DNA of 6,232 bases from CAYFVR01 sp964346545 (GTDB lineage Bacteria; Desulfobacterota; Desulfobacteria; Desulfobacterales; Desulfococcaceae), in contig CAYFVR010000268.1 in assembly GCA_964346545.1 (NCBI GenBank), positions 1-6,232 on the forward strand, in the 5' to 3' direction. The position numbers and the translations under genes are program-made. The notes beneath the pieces are model-generated. The model did no database searches. It had not been told where the DNA came from and saw only the letters and a program-made list of their open reading frames with translations. How positions within the stretch are numbered: position 1 is the stretch's first letter; each line of letters opens with the position of its first letter. Positions 1 to 5,308 of this stretch are shown piece by piece.

Positions 1-860
1 CGCCGGGCCACCGGGGCGGGAACCCGTTCCGCCCCGGCTTCGGGACCGGGCCCCCGCCGCACGGAAAGCTGGGCCGCCCCCGTCATGCCGATGCTCACCG
101 CCTCGCCGTGGCCGACGCCGGCGGTGGATTCCACGGCGTGGCCGAAGGTGTGGCCGAAGTTGAGAATCCGCCGTTCCCCGGCCTCCCGCTCGTCCCGGCT
201 TACGACCCCGGCCTTGATGCGCACCGAATCGCAAACGAAACGGTTCGCCGCCTCGGGCGGCAGCTCCACGGCCGCCTCGCCGATCTCCTCCAGATAGCGA
301 AACAGGTCGGCGTCGGCGATGGCCGCGTGCTTCACGATTTCCGCCAGGCCGCATCGGATTTCCCTGGGCGGCAGGGTTCGCAGCACGTCGGGCGGACAGA
401 GCACGAATTCGGGCTGATTGAACACGCCGATCATGTTCTTGAAGCCCTCGAAATTGACTCCGTTCTTGCCGCCGACGCTGGCGTCCACCTGGGCCAGAAG
501 CGTGGTGGCCACGAATCCGAACCGGACCCCCCGCAGGTAGGTGGAGGCCACGAAGCCGGCCAGATCGCAGACCACGCCGCCGCCGATTCCGAGGATGAAG
601 GCGTCCCGATCCGCCTCGGCGGACACCAGCGCCCGAAAGGCCGAGGCCGCGCCCTCCAGACTCTTGGCGCCCTCCCCTTCTCCCGCGCCGAGTTCCAGCA
701 CCGGCGCGTCGGGAAACCGGTCGCCGTGATGGCGACGCACGGTCGGGTCCGTAAAAATGAACACGCGCCGGTCGGGCAGCAAGTCCGCGACCGTTTCCAG
801 CCGGCCCCCGACCGCAATTCGGGATTGTCCGTATTTTCCGCCTACCTCGATGGTTTTCAT
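1..860 (-). CDS. aroB: 3-dehydroquinate synthase, C-terminus cut by window edge
   Basis: Converts DAHP to 3-dehydroquinate, the second shikimate-pathway step, using NAD and a divalent metal in the cytoplasm. Reading leftward from the ATG at 860-858 gives 286 residues before the edge; the family is usually about 350-370, so the end of the C-terminal domain is missing. Visible motifs are the NAD-binding glycine stretch GIGGGVVCDLAGF (91-103), TTLLAQVDASVGGKNGVNF (119-137), KNMIGVFNQP (141-150), the metal ligand region GLAEIVKH (E174) and NFGHTFGHAVE with GHGEAV (H237, H251). These match the usual Glu/His/His zinc site. The motif that normally reads GGKTG is GGKNG here. The gene lies 103 nt downstream of aroF on the same strand, so the two are probably co-transcribed. 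Only a weak purine-rich site (GGAAG) precedes the start. The identity is firm. Confidence 0.95.
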   Translation of the reverse strand, partial: MKTIEVGGKYGQSRIAVGGRLETVADLLPDRRVFIFTDPTVRRHHGDRFPDAPVLELGAGEGEGAKSLEGAASAFRALVSAEADRDAFILGIGGGVVCDLAGFVASTYLRGVRFGFVATTLLAQVDASVGGKNGVNFEGFKNMIGVFNQPEFVLCPPDVLRTLPPREIRCGLAEIVKHAAIADADLFRYLEEIGEAAVELPPEAANRFVCDSVRIKAGVVSRDEREAGERRILNFGHTFGHAVESTAGVGHGEAVSIGMTGAAQLSVRRGPGPEAGAERVPAPVAR

Positions 861-963
861 GATCCGCTTCCGATTTCCGGGACGATGTTCAGGCCGGCGG
901 AACACGTCTCGACGCGATGTCCGGTCGCCGGGACGCGCTCGGCCATGGGGCTCCGCGAAACGA

Positions 964-2067
964 TCAGGCCACCTTGTACCGGGGCGCTTCTCCCGGGCCG
1001 CAAACGCAGTCTTCCTTTCCGTTGCGCCGCCGCAACTGGTCGTGGGCGGAAAGAATGAGCTGTTCCGTGGTTTCCCAGGAAATGCAGGCGTCGGTGATGG
1101 AGACGCCATACGCAAGGGTGCTTCGGTCGCCGGTGTTTTTCTGCTTTCCCTCGTGGATGTTGCTCTCCAGCATCATTCCGGTGATCCGGTCGTTGCCGTC
1201 CATGATCTGGTTGATCACGTCCTGCCAAACCACCGCCTGACCCTGGTGCCGCTTGCGGCTGTTGGAATGGGAGCAATCGATGGTCAGCGATTCGCAAAGC
1301 CCCTTGGCCCGGAGCTGCTGAATGGCCTCCTGCACGCTGACGCTGTCGTAATTGGGCCGGTTTCCGCCCCGAAGAACCAGATGGGCGTAGGGATTGCCGG
1401 TGGTCTTCACCACGGCGCTCCGGCCCTCCTGGTCGATGCCCAGGAAACTCTGGGGCGAACCGGCGGCGATCATGGCGTTCACCGCGGTGTCCAGACCGCC
1501 GTCTGTGCAATTTTTGAACCCGACCGGCATGGAAAGGCCGGAAGCCATTTCCCGGTGGGTCTGGGATTCAATGGTGCGGGCGCCGATGGCGGCCCAACAG
1601 ACGAGACCGGCGATGTATTGGGGCGTGATGGGGTCGAGCATTTCGGTGGCCGTGGGCAGGCCCATTCCCGTGATCTGAAGCAGCAACTCGCGAGCGCGAC
1701 GAAGACCGGTGATGATGTCGCAGGAGCCGTCCAAATGGGGATCGTTGATCATCCCCTTCCAGCCCACGGTCGTCCGGGGCTTTTCGAAATAGACCCGCAT
1801 GACCAGTTCCATGGTGTCCTTGACCTTCTCCCGCAGTTCCGCGAGACGGCGGGCGTAATCCAGGGCGACTTCATCGTCGTGGATGGAGCAAGGACCGGTA
1901 ACCACGAGCATCCGGGGATCTTCCCGGGTCAAAATGGCCTGGATGGTTTCCCTTCCGCCCAGCACGGTTTCGCTGGCGGCGTCGGTCATGGGAAGTTCGG
2001 ATTTCAGGGTTTCCGGGGCGATCAGCGGAACGAATTTGTCGACGTGCAGGTCGTACGTGGGCTTCAT
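964..2067 (-). CDS. aroF: Class I DAHP synthase (3-deoxy-7-phosphoheptulonate synthase), AroF-like
   Basis: Condenses phosphoenolpyruvate and erythrose 4-phosphate into DAHP, the committed step of aromatic biosynthesis. It has 367 residues, against about 350-356 for E. coli AroF/G/H. The metal ligands of this family are present: C60 in GPCSIH, H267 in DCSHSNS, E301 in LESNIHEG and D326 in SITDACISW. The substrate-binding segments RVYFEKPRTT (91-100), GFKN (183-186) and LRGG (232-235) are also present. The N-terminal about 45 residues correspond to the regulatory extension of feedback-inhibited enzymes. FLGI (208-211) has Gly where Phe-sensitive AroG has Ser, and ESNIHEG and ACISW read like Tyr-sensitive AroF (alignment from memory), so Tyr inhibition is inferred. 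An unusual C-terminal tail carries CVC (354-356). The start is supported by AAGGAG 8 nt upstream. It is preceded by an apparent aromatic attenuator and followed by aroB. Confidence 0.95.
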   Translation of the reverse strand: MKPTYDLHVDKFVPLIAPETLKSELPMTDAASETVLGGRETIQAILTREDPRMLVVTGPCSIHDDEVALDYARRLAELREKVKDTMELVMRVYFEKPRTTVGWKGMINDPHLDGSCDIITGLRRARELLLQITGMGLPTATEMLDPITPQYIAGLVCWAAIGARTIESQTHREMASGLSMPVGFKNCTDGGLDTAVNAMIAAGSPQSFLGIDQEGRSAVVKTTGNPYAHLVLRGGNRPNYDSVSVQEAIQQLRAKGLCESLTIDCSHSNSRKRHQGQAVVWQDVINQIMDGNDRITGMMLESNIHEGKQKNTGDRSTLAYGVSITDACISWETTEQLILSAHDQLRRRNGKEDCVCGPGEAPRYKVA

Positions 2068-2075
2068 GGATCGAT

Positions 2076-2081
2076 CTCCTT
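2076..2081 (-). promoter_or_regulatory. Ribosome-binding site of aroF
   Basis: AAGGAG on the minus strand sits 8 nt before the ATG at 2067 and fixes the aroF start. It lies 12 nt beyond the last U of the attenuator hairpin, so the hairpin itself does not cover it. Control by the hairpin would therefore act on transcription rather than on ribosome access. Confidence 0.85.
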
Positions 2082-2093
2082 GGGCTGGAACGC

Positions 2094-2123
2094 AAAAGGC
2101 CGCGGGGCGTCCCCGCGGCCTTT
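2094..2123 (-). terminator. Attenuator terminator hairpin in the aroF leader
   Basis: On the minus strand, AAAGGCCGCGGGG (2123-2111), a 3-nt ACG loop and CCCCGCGGCCTTT (2107-2095) form a perfect 13-bp stem followed by one more T. The run of U is therefore TTTT, with three of the four able to pair in the stem. It stands between the leader peptide and the aroF ribosome-binding site, where it would stop transcription before the structural genes. The short U tract makes intrinsic termination efficiency uncertain. The arm 2119-2112 can instead pair with an upstream segment, as expected for a regulated terminator. Confidence 0.75.
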
Positions 2124-2207
2124 AAAAACGGAAAAGCCGCGGGCTTTGTCTGCCTACGGCTTTTTGCTTTTTGAGAGTGTACGGCTTCAGCGTACCCCAG
2201 GCAGACA
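2112..2207 (-). promoter_or_regulatory. Alternative RNA pairings (antiterminator) of the aroF attenuator
   Basis: Three further pairings are visible in the minus-strand transcript. Stem 1:2 is TGTCTGCCT (2207-2199, inside the leader frame) with AGGCAGACA (2155-2147), 9 bp. The antiterminator is CCCGCGGC (2143-2136) with GCCGCGGG (2119-2112), 8 GC pairs plus TTT/AAA (2135-2133 with 2123-2121) across one bulged G; it consumes the terminator's first arm. A competing pairing, AAAAGCC (2164-2158) with GGCTTTT (2138-2132), would sequester the antiterminator. Stem 1:2 and this third pairing exclude each other unless a pseudoknot forms. I infer that a ribosome stalled on the aromatic codons favours 1:2 and antitermination. 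A ribosome reaching the stop codon at 2187 masks 2207-2199 and favours termination. The pairings are seen directly; the order of events is hypothesis. Confidence 0.6.
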
Positions 2208-2258
2208 TCTGACGGGATAAAAATAATACCAAAACCAAAAATAGACGCCTGCGAACAT
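2187..2258 (-). CDS. Aromatic-rich leader peptide of the aroF attenuator (23 aa)
   Basis: A short frame on the minus strand, ATG at 2258-2256 and TGA at 2189-2187, encodes 23 residues. Residues 6-14 are YFWFWYYFY: nine aromatic codons in a row, with four Tyr (all TAT), three Phe (all TTT) and two Trp (TGG); a tenth aromatic, Phe, is residue 2. AAAAGG (2272-2267) precedes the ATG by 8 nt. A candidate promoter lies a short distance upstream, and a GC-rich hairpin that can form an intrinsic terminator lies downstream, before aroF. This matches the architecture of ribosome-mediated attenuation (trpL, pheL), in which the peptide is a sensor and its product has no enzymatic job. All three aromatic amino acids are represented, fitting control of the shared first step of their pathway. 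A longer overlapping frame (2122-2322) in another phase lacks these features. Chance is very unlikely given the position. Confidence 0.88.
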   Translation of the reverse strand: MFAGVYFWFWYYFYPVRCLPGVR

Positions 2259-2266
2259 GGACGAAG

Positions 2267-2272
2267 CCTTTT
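2267..2272 (-). promoter_or_regulatory. Ribosome-binding site of the aromatic leader peptide
   Basis: AAAAGG on the minus strand lies 8 nt before the leader ATG. It is a moderate Shine-Dalgarno match and supports translation of the leader from 2258. Confidence 0.55.
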
Positions 2273-2293
2273 CCAAACGGTGAGGTTTCTCCG

Positions 2294-2322
2294 TTGCTAC
2301 ACAATCGACGGAAGGGTGTCAA
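2294..2322 (-). promoter_or_regulatory. Candidate sigma-70 promoter of the leader-aroF-aroB unit
   Basis: On the minus strand a perfect -35 TTGACA (2322-2317) is followed, after exactly 17 nt, by TAGCAA (2299-2294), a poor but acceptable -10 with three of six consensus bases. Transcription would begin near 2287, leaving about 30 nt before the leader ATG. This spacing suits a leader-peptide attenuator. No recognisable repressor operator was found around it. Confidence 0.45.
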
Positions 2323-2386
2323 GCGCTTTTTGGTTCACGTTTTGTTAGACGACGGCGGAGGTTCCCGTCTTGGGCCGGCAAAAACC

Positions 2387-2416
2387 TTGACAAGCCACAC
2401 CGCTTCGTTCAAGTAA
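2387..2416 (+). promoter_or_regulatory. Weak candidate promoter for the ABC transporter operon
   Basis: A perfect TTGACA (2387-2392) lies 58 bp before the binding-protein start. No good -10 follows: the best options 16-18 nt downstream (TCAAGT to AAGTAA, within 2409-2416) match the consensus poorly. A start of transcription near here is likely from position, but the exact boxes are uncertain. No leader peptide is apparent on this strand. Confidence 0.3.
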
Positions 2417-2437
2417 GGCGGCACCGTTACCGATTCG

Positions 2438-2443
2438 AGGAGG
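2438..2443 (+). promoter_or_regulatory. Ribosome-binding site of the ABC binding-protein gene
   Basis: AGGAGG, a near-perfect Shine-Dalgarno sequence, ends 6 nt before the ATG at 2450 and decides that start, which also opens a proper signal peptide. Confidence 0.85.
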
Positions 2444-2449
2444 CCCAAA

Positions 2450-3445
2450 ATGAACCGATTTCGACGGGGATTTCTCCCCTTTTTTCTTCTTGTCGCCCTG
2501 GGATGGCCCTTCGGCCATGCGGCGCTCGCCGAAACATCGAAAAAGACGTTCCGGATTTCGGTCAGCCAGTTCGTGGAACACCCGGCACTGGACGCGGTGC
2601 TCCAGGGATTTCAGGACGATCTGAAAGAAGCCGGCGTACCGGCGGAGTACCGCGTGCATAACGCCCAGGCCAACATGGCCACCGCCGGCCAGATCGCCAG
2701 CCAGATCATGGGCGAATCCCCCGACCTGATTCTCGCCATCGCCACCCCCACGTCCCAGGCCGTCGCCCAGGCGCTGAAAAAATCGCCCCACATGGCGAAC
2801 ACGCCCTTCCTGTTCACGGCGGTGACCGATCCCGTGGCCGCCGGATTGGTTCCGGACCTGGAAACCCCCGGCGGCAACATCACCGGCGTGTCGGACCGGC
2901 TGCCGGTGGACCGTCACATTGAAATGGTGCGGACCTTTTACCCGGAGCTGAAACGGCTGGGCGTCCTCTACAATGCGGGCGAGGCCAACTCCCGGGCCAC
3001 GGTGGAGCAAATCAAGGAGGAAGGCGCCAAGCACGGCTTCGAGGTGGTGGAGGCCACCGTTTCCAGATCCAGCGACGTCTACCAGGCCGCCGGAAGCCTG
3101 ACCGGCAAGGTGGACGCGGTCTGGATTCCCACCGACAACACCGTGGTTTCGGCGCTGGAATCCGCCCTGAAGGTGGGCGCGGTCGGCGATCTGCCCATTT
3201 TCTGCGCCGACGTGGATTCCGTGGCCCGGGGCGCGGTGGCGGCCATGGGCTTCGATTATTACCGGCACGGCCGACAGACCGGCGAAATGGCCCGGCGGAT
3301 TCTGGTGGAAGGCGCCGAGCCGGGCGAAACGCCGGTGGAAACCCAGGAAACGCTTCAACTTCACCTCAATCTCGGCGCGGCGGAACGGATGGGCGTCGAC
3401 GTGCCGGAATCGATCCGGAAGCGGGCCGACAAGGTCTACGAATAA
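2450..3445 (+). CDS. ABC transporter periplasmic substrate-binding protein (PF04392/COG2984 type)
   Basis: Captures a small solute in the periplasm for the permease and ATPase encoded next to it. It has 331 residues, normal for the family. Residues 1-27 form a Sec signal peptide: basic MNRFRR, a hydrophobic core, then a cleavage-like ALA before E28. No lipobox cysteine is seen, so it should be soluble. Family landmarks are ISVSQFVEHPALDAV (36-50), IATPTSQA (97-104), FTAVTDPVAAGLV (122-134), NITGVSD (143-149), LYNAGEANS (173-181), PTDN (227-230) and GFDYYRHGRQTGEMA (267-281). PF04392 includes the streptococcal tryptophan binder TrpX and a clostridial tyrosine-binding lipoprotein (CD0873). An aromatic amino acid is therefore a reasonable ligand here, strengthened by the divergent aroF-aroB unit. 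The ligand cannot be read from sequence alone. The permease start follows 3 nt after its stop. Confidence 0.88.
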   Translation: MNRFRRGFLPFFLLVALGWPFGHAALAETSKKTFRISVSQFVEHPALDAVLQGFQDDLKEAGVPAEYRVHNAQANMATAGQIASQIMGESPDLILAIATPTSQAVAQALKKSPHMANTPFLFTAVTDPVAAGLVPDLETPGGNITGVSDRLPVDRHIEMVRTFYPELKRLGVLYNAGEANSRATVEQIKEEGAKHGFEVVEATVSRSSDVYQAAGSLTGKVDAVWIPTDNTVVSALESALKVGAVGDLPIFCADVDSVARGAVAAMGFDYYRHGRQTGEMARRILVEGAEPGETPVETQETLQLHLNLGAAERMGVDVPESIRKRADKVYE

Positions 3446-3448
3446 GCC

Positions 3449-4348
3449 ATGTCGGTCTACGCGCTGGTCGGCGCCCTGGAACAGGGCTTTCTCTACGGCA
3501 TCATGGCCCTGGGGGTCTATCTGACCTTCCGGGTGCTGGATTTTCCGGACCTGACGGTGGACGGGAGCCTTCCGCTGGGGGCCGCCGTCTCCGCGGTGGC
3601 CATCACCCGCGGCCTGCACCCGCTGATCGGCGTCGCGCTGGCGCTGGCGGCCGGATTTCTGGCCGGCACGGTCACCGCCCTGCTCAACACCAAGCTGAAA
3701 ATCCTCCACCTCCTGGCCTCGATCCTTACCATGATCGCCCTCTATTCGGTGAACATCCGGATCATGGGCGGTCCCAACGTCTCTCTGCTGGGCCGGGAAA
3801 CCATCCTGGAGCTGATTCCCAACCTGGGCCTGCCGCCCCACTGGGCCGCGCCGGCGGCCTTTGGGATCATCGCGCTGGGCGTCACCGTCGTTATCGCCCT
3901 GTTTCTCCACACCGAAGCCGGGCTCGCCATGCTGGCCACCGGCGACAACCCCAAAATGATCACCAGCCAGGGCGGGAACACCCACACCCTGATCCTGCTG
4001 GGCGTGGGGCTCTCCAACGGACTGGTGGCCGCGAGCGGCGCCCTGGTGGCCCAAAATCAGGGCGCGGCCGACGCCAACATGGGGGTGGGCACCATCGTGG
4101 CCGGGCTGGCTTCGGTCATCGTGGGAGAAACGCTCTTCGGCGGCCGGGGCGTGGCGCGGACCTGCGTGGCCGTGCTGCTGGGATCGGTGGTCTACCGGTT
4201 GGCCATCGCCCTGGCCCTGGGCGTGGAATGGGGCTGGTTTTCCTTCACCCCCAGCGATCTCAACCTGATCACCGCCCTGCTGGTGGTGGTCGCGCTCACC
4301 GCGCCCCAGATCAAGGCCCGCTTTCGCATTCGGGGCGTGACCCCATGA
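3449..4348 (+). CDS. ABC transporter permease (BPD_transp_2-like, COG4120 type)
   Basis: Inner-membrane channel subunit of the importer, 299 residues and strongly hydrophobic. I see about eight or nine membrane segments, roughly 7-28, 42-56, 58-78, 86-104, 134-153, 178-200, 214-230, 236-258 and 271-287. The cytoplasmic loop TEAGLAMLATGDNPKMITSQG (155-175) corresponds to the ATPase-coupling loop of this permease class, the one that includes branched-chain amino acid and ribose permeases. The conserved opening GFLYGIMALGVYLTFRVLDFPDLTVDGS (13-40, interrupted only by the membrane helix) is characteristic of permeases paired with COG2984 binding proteins. Its ATG lies 3 nt after the binding-protein stop with only a distant AAGG, which suggests translational coupling. 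It ends in an ATGA overlap with the ATPase. A homodimer is expected because no second permease gene is present. Confidence 0.88.
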   Translation: MSVYALVGALEQGFLYGIMALGVYLTFRVLDFPDLTVDGSLPLGAAVSAVAITRGLHPLIGVALALAAGFLAGTVTALLNTKLKILHLLASILTMIALYSVNIRIMGGPNVSLLGRETILELIPNLGLPPHWAAPAAFGIIALGVTVVIALFLHTEAGLAMLATGDNPKMITSQGGNTHTLILLGVGLSNGLVAASGALVAQNQGAADANMGVGTIVAGLASVIVGETLFGGRGVARTCVAVLLGSVVYRLAIALALGVEWGWFSFTPSDLNLITALLVVVALTAPQIKARFRIRGVTP

Positions 4349-5139
4349 TTACGGTTCGGAACCTGCGAAAGGCCTTTTATCGGGGTTCGGTCAACGAGAT
4401 TCAGGCCCTGGACGGGATCGATCTGGAAATCCGCCCCGGCGATTTCGTGACTCTCATCGGCTCCAACGGCGCGGGGAAATCGACCCTGCTCGGCGCCGTG
4501 GCGGGAACCTTCCTTCCCGACGAGGGGGCGGTCCTTCTGGACGACGCCGACATCACCCCCTGGCCGGAACACCGGCGGGCCCGGTTCATCAGCCGCGTCT
4601 TCCAAGACCCGCTCATGGGCACCTGCGGCAGCTTGACCATCGAGCAAAATTTGGCGATCGCCTTCCGCCGGGGAAAACGGCGGGGGCTGGGCTGGGGCGT
4701 CCGGCCCCACCATCGGGTCTTTTTTCAGGAAGAACTCCGCAACCTGGGGCTGGGGTTGGACACCCGGCTGTCCGATCCGGTGGGGCTGCTTTCCGGCGGT
4801 CAGCGGCAGGCGCTCACGTTGCTGATGGCGACGCTGGTCCGGCCGCTGGTCCTGCTGTTGGACGAACACACCGCCGCCCTGGACCCCAAAACCGCCGGCC
4901 AGATTCTGACCCTGACCCGGGAATGGGTGGAGCGGCGGGAGTTGACCACCCTGATGGTGACCCATAACATGAACCAGGCCCTTCGCCTGGGAAATCGATT
5001 GGTCATGATTCATCGGGGCAAAATCATCCTGGACGTTCGGGACGAGGAGAAAGCGGCCCTGACGGTGGAAGACCTGCTGGGACGGTTTTACGAAGTGCAA
5101 GGCGAGGAATTCTCGGCGGATCGAATGTTGCTGGTCTGA
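4345..5139 (+). CDS. ABC transporter ATP-binding protein (COG1101 type)
   Basis: Energises the importer by ATP hydrolysis on the cytoplasmic side. The protein has 264 residues. The motifs in order are Walker A GSNGAGKST (39-47), Q-loop Gln in VFQDP (Q87), signature LSGGQRQ (149-155), Walker B VLLLDE (169-174), D-loop ALD (178-180) and switch His in VTHN (H207). All catalytic residues are present. The stretch around DPLMGTCGSLTIEQNLAIAFRRGKRRGL (88-115) resembles ATPases that partner COG2984/COG4120 proteins. I chose the ATG at 4345 because it overlaps the permease stop as ATGA and begins directly with the first beta strand (MITVRNLRKAF). An upstream in-frame ATG at 4228 would add 39 residues lying wholly inside the permease gene, with no domain content. 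No further transport gene follows. Confidence 0.93.
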   Translation: MITVRNLRKAFYRGSVNEIQALDGIDLEIRPGDFVTLIGSNGAGKSTLLGAVAGTFLPDEGAVLLDDADITPWPEHRRARFISRVFQDPLMGTCGSLTIEQNLAIAFRRGKRRGLGWGVRPHHRVFFQEELRNLGLGLDTRLSDPVGLLSGGQRQALTLLMATLVRPLVLLLDEHTAALDPKTAGQILTLTREWVERRELTTLMVTHNMNQALRLGNRLVMIHRGKIILDVRDEEKAALTVEDLLGRFYEVQGEEFSADRMLLV

Positions 5140-5199
5140 GACCCGCGGCAGTCCCTTCAGGTTTCCAAATGAAGAATTGGGTTCCGTCGCCCATGAGAC

Positions 5200-5240
5200 T
5201 TCCGTTACTTCCCAAGCTGATCCCACCGAAAGCAACGGAA
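5200..5240. repeat. Imperfect inverted repeat, 11-nt arms
   Basis: TTCCGTTACTT (5200-5210) and AAGCAACGGAA (5230-5240) are inverted copies with one mismatch, separated by 19 nt. In a minus-strand RNA the mismatch would be a G-U pair. It could be an operator or a weak RNA hairpin. No T run follows on the plus strand, so it is not a classical terminator. Confidence 0.35.
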
Positions 5241-5297
5241 TTCCGACCAAACCGTCTCCCGACACGCTTTTCCCGCTCCATCCCGGCGGTTTATTCC

Positions 5298-5303
5298 GGA
5301 GGA
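5298..5303 (+). promoter_or_regulatory. Ribosome-binding site that decides the GTG start at 5309
   Basis: GGAGGA lies 5 nt before GTG. It favours this GTG over the upstream ATG at 5177, and the protein read from here begins with the conserved-looking PNTLVHIGIHLP. Confidence 0.75.
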
Positions 5304-5308
5304 CGCCC

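Larger units (their letters stand above)
5140..5308 (+). other. Intergenic gap between the ABC operon and the membrane-protein gene
   Basis: This 169-bp gap has no convincing gene and no hairpin with a T run, so I cannot place a terminator for the ABC operon. It holds one imperfect inverted repeat (5200-5240) and the ribosome-binding site of the next gene. An in-frame ATG at 5177 would extend the downstream protein by 44 residues, but these look non-coding and have no suitable ribosome-binding site. Confidence 0.6.

Noticed and set aside
757..2220. Long plus-strand open frame opposite aroF and the aroB start
   Set aside because: It is antisense to two unambiguous enzymes and has low-complexity Gly/His/Asp content. 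It is a high-GC shadow.
2122..2322. A 66-codon minus-strand frame across the aroF leader
   Set aside because: It is in a different phase from the aromatic leader peptide, has no ribosome-binding site at its start (its ATG overlaps the candidate -35 region), and runs through the attenuator segments. It is a chance open frame.
2068..2340. T-box or protein-binding riboswitch in the aroF leader
   Set aside because: I find no T-box consensus and no recognisable TRAP-like NAG repeats. The aromatic-codon peptide with alternative hairpins explains the region better.
2341..2449. A second leader peptide for the ABC operon
   Set aside because: The plus strand between the promoter candidate and 2450 has no ATG-initiated frame rich in aromatic codons. 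Only a small imperfect hairpin is visible near 2400-2421.
2345..4054. Long minus-strand open frame opposite the binding-protein and permease genes
   Set aside because: Its product is rich in Gly, His, Arg and Gln with no domain. It mirrors the codon bias of the real plus-strand genes, which have clear family motifs.
4228..4344. Upstream ATG extending the ABC ATPase by 39 residues
   Set aside because: The extension lies inside the permease gene in another phase and has no domain content. The ATGA overlap at 4345 gives the expected ATPase start.
5177..5308. Upstream ATG extending the membrane protein by 44 residues
   Set aside because: There is no ribosome-binding site, and the stretch looks non-coding (polar, Pro/Ser/Thr-rich). 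The GTG at 5309 has GGAGGA at the right distance.
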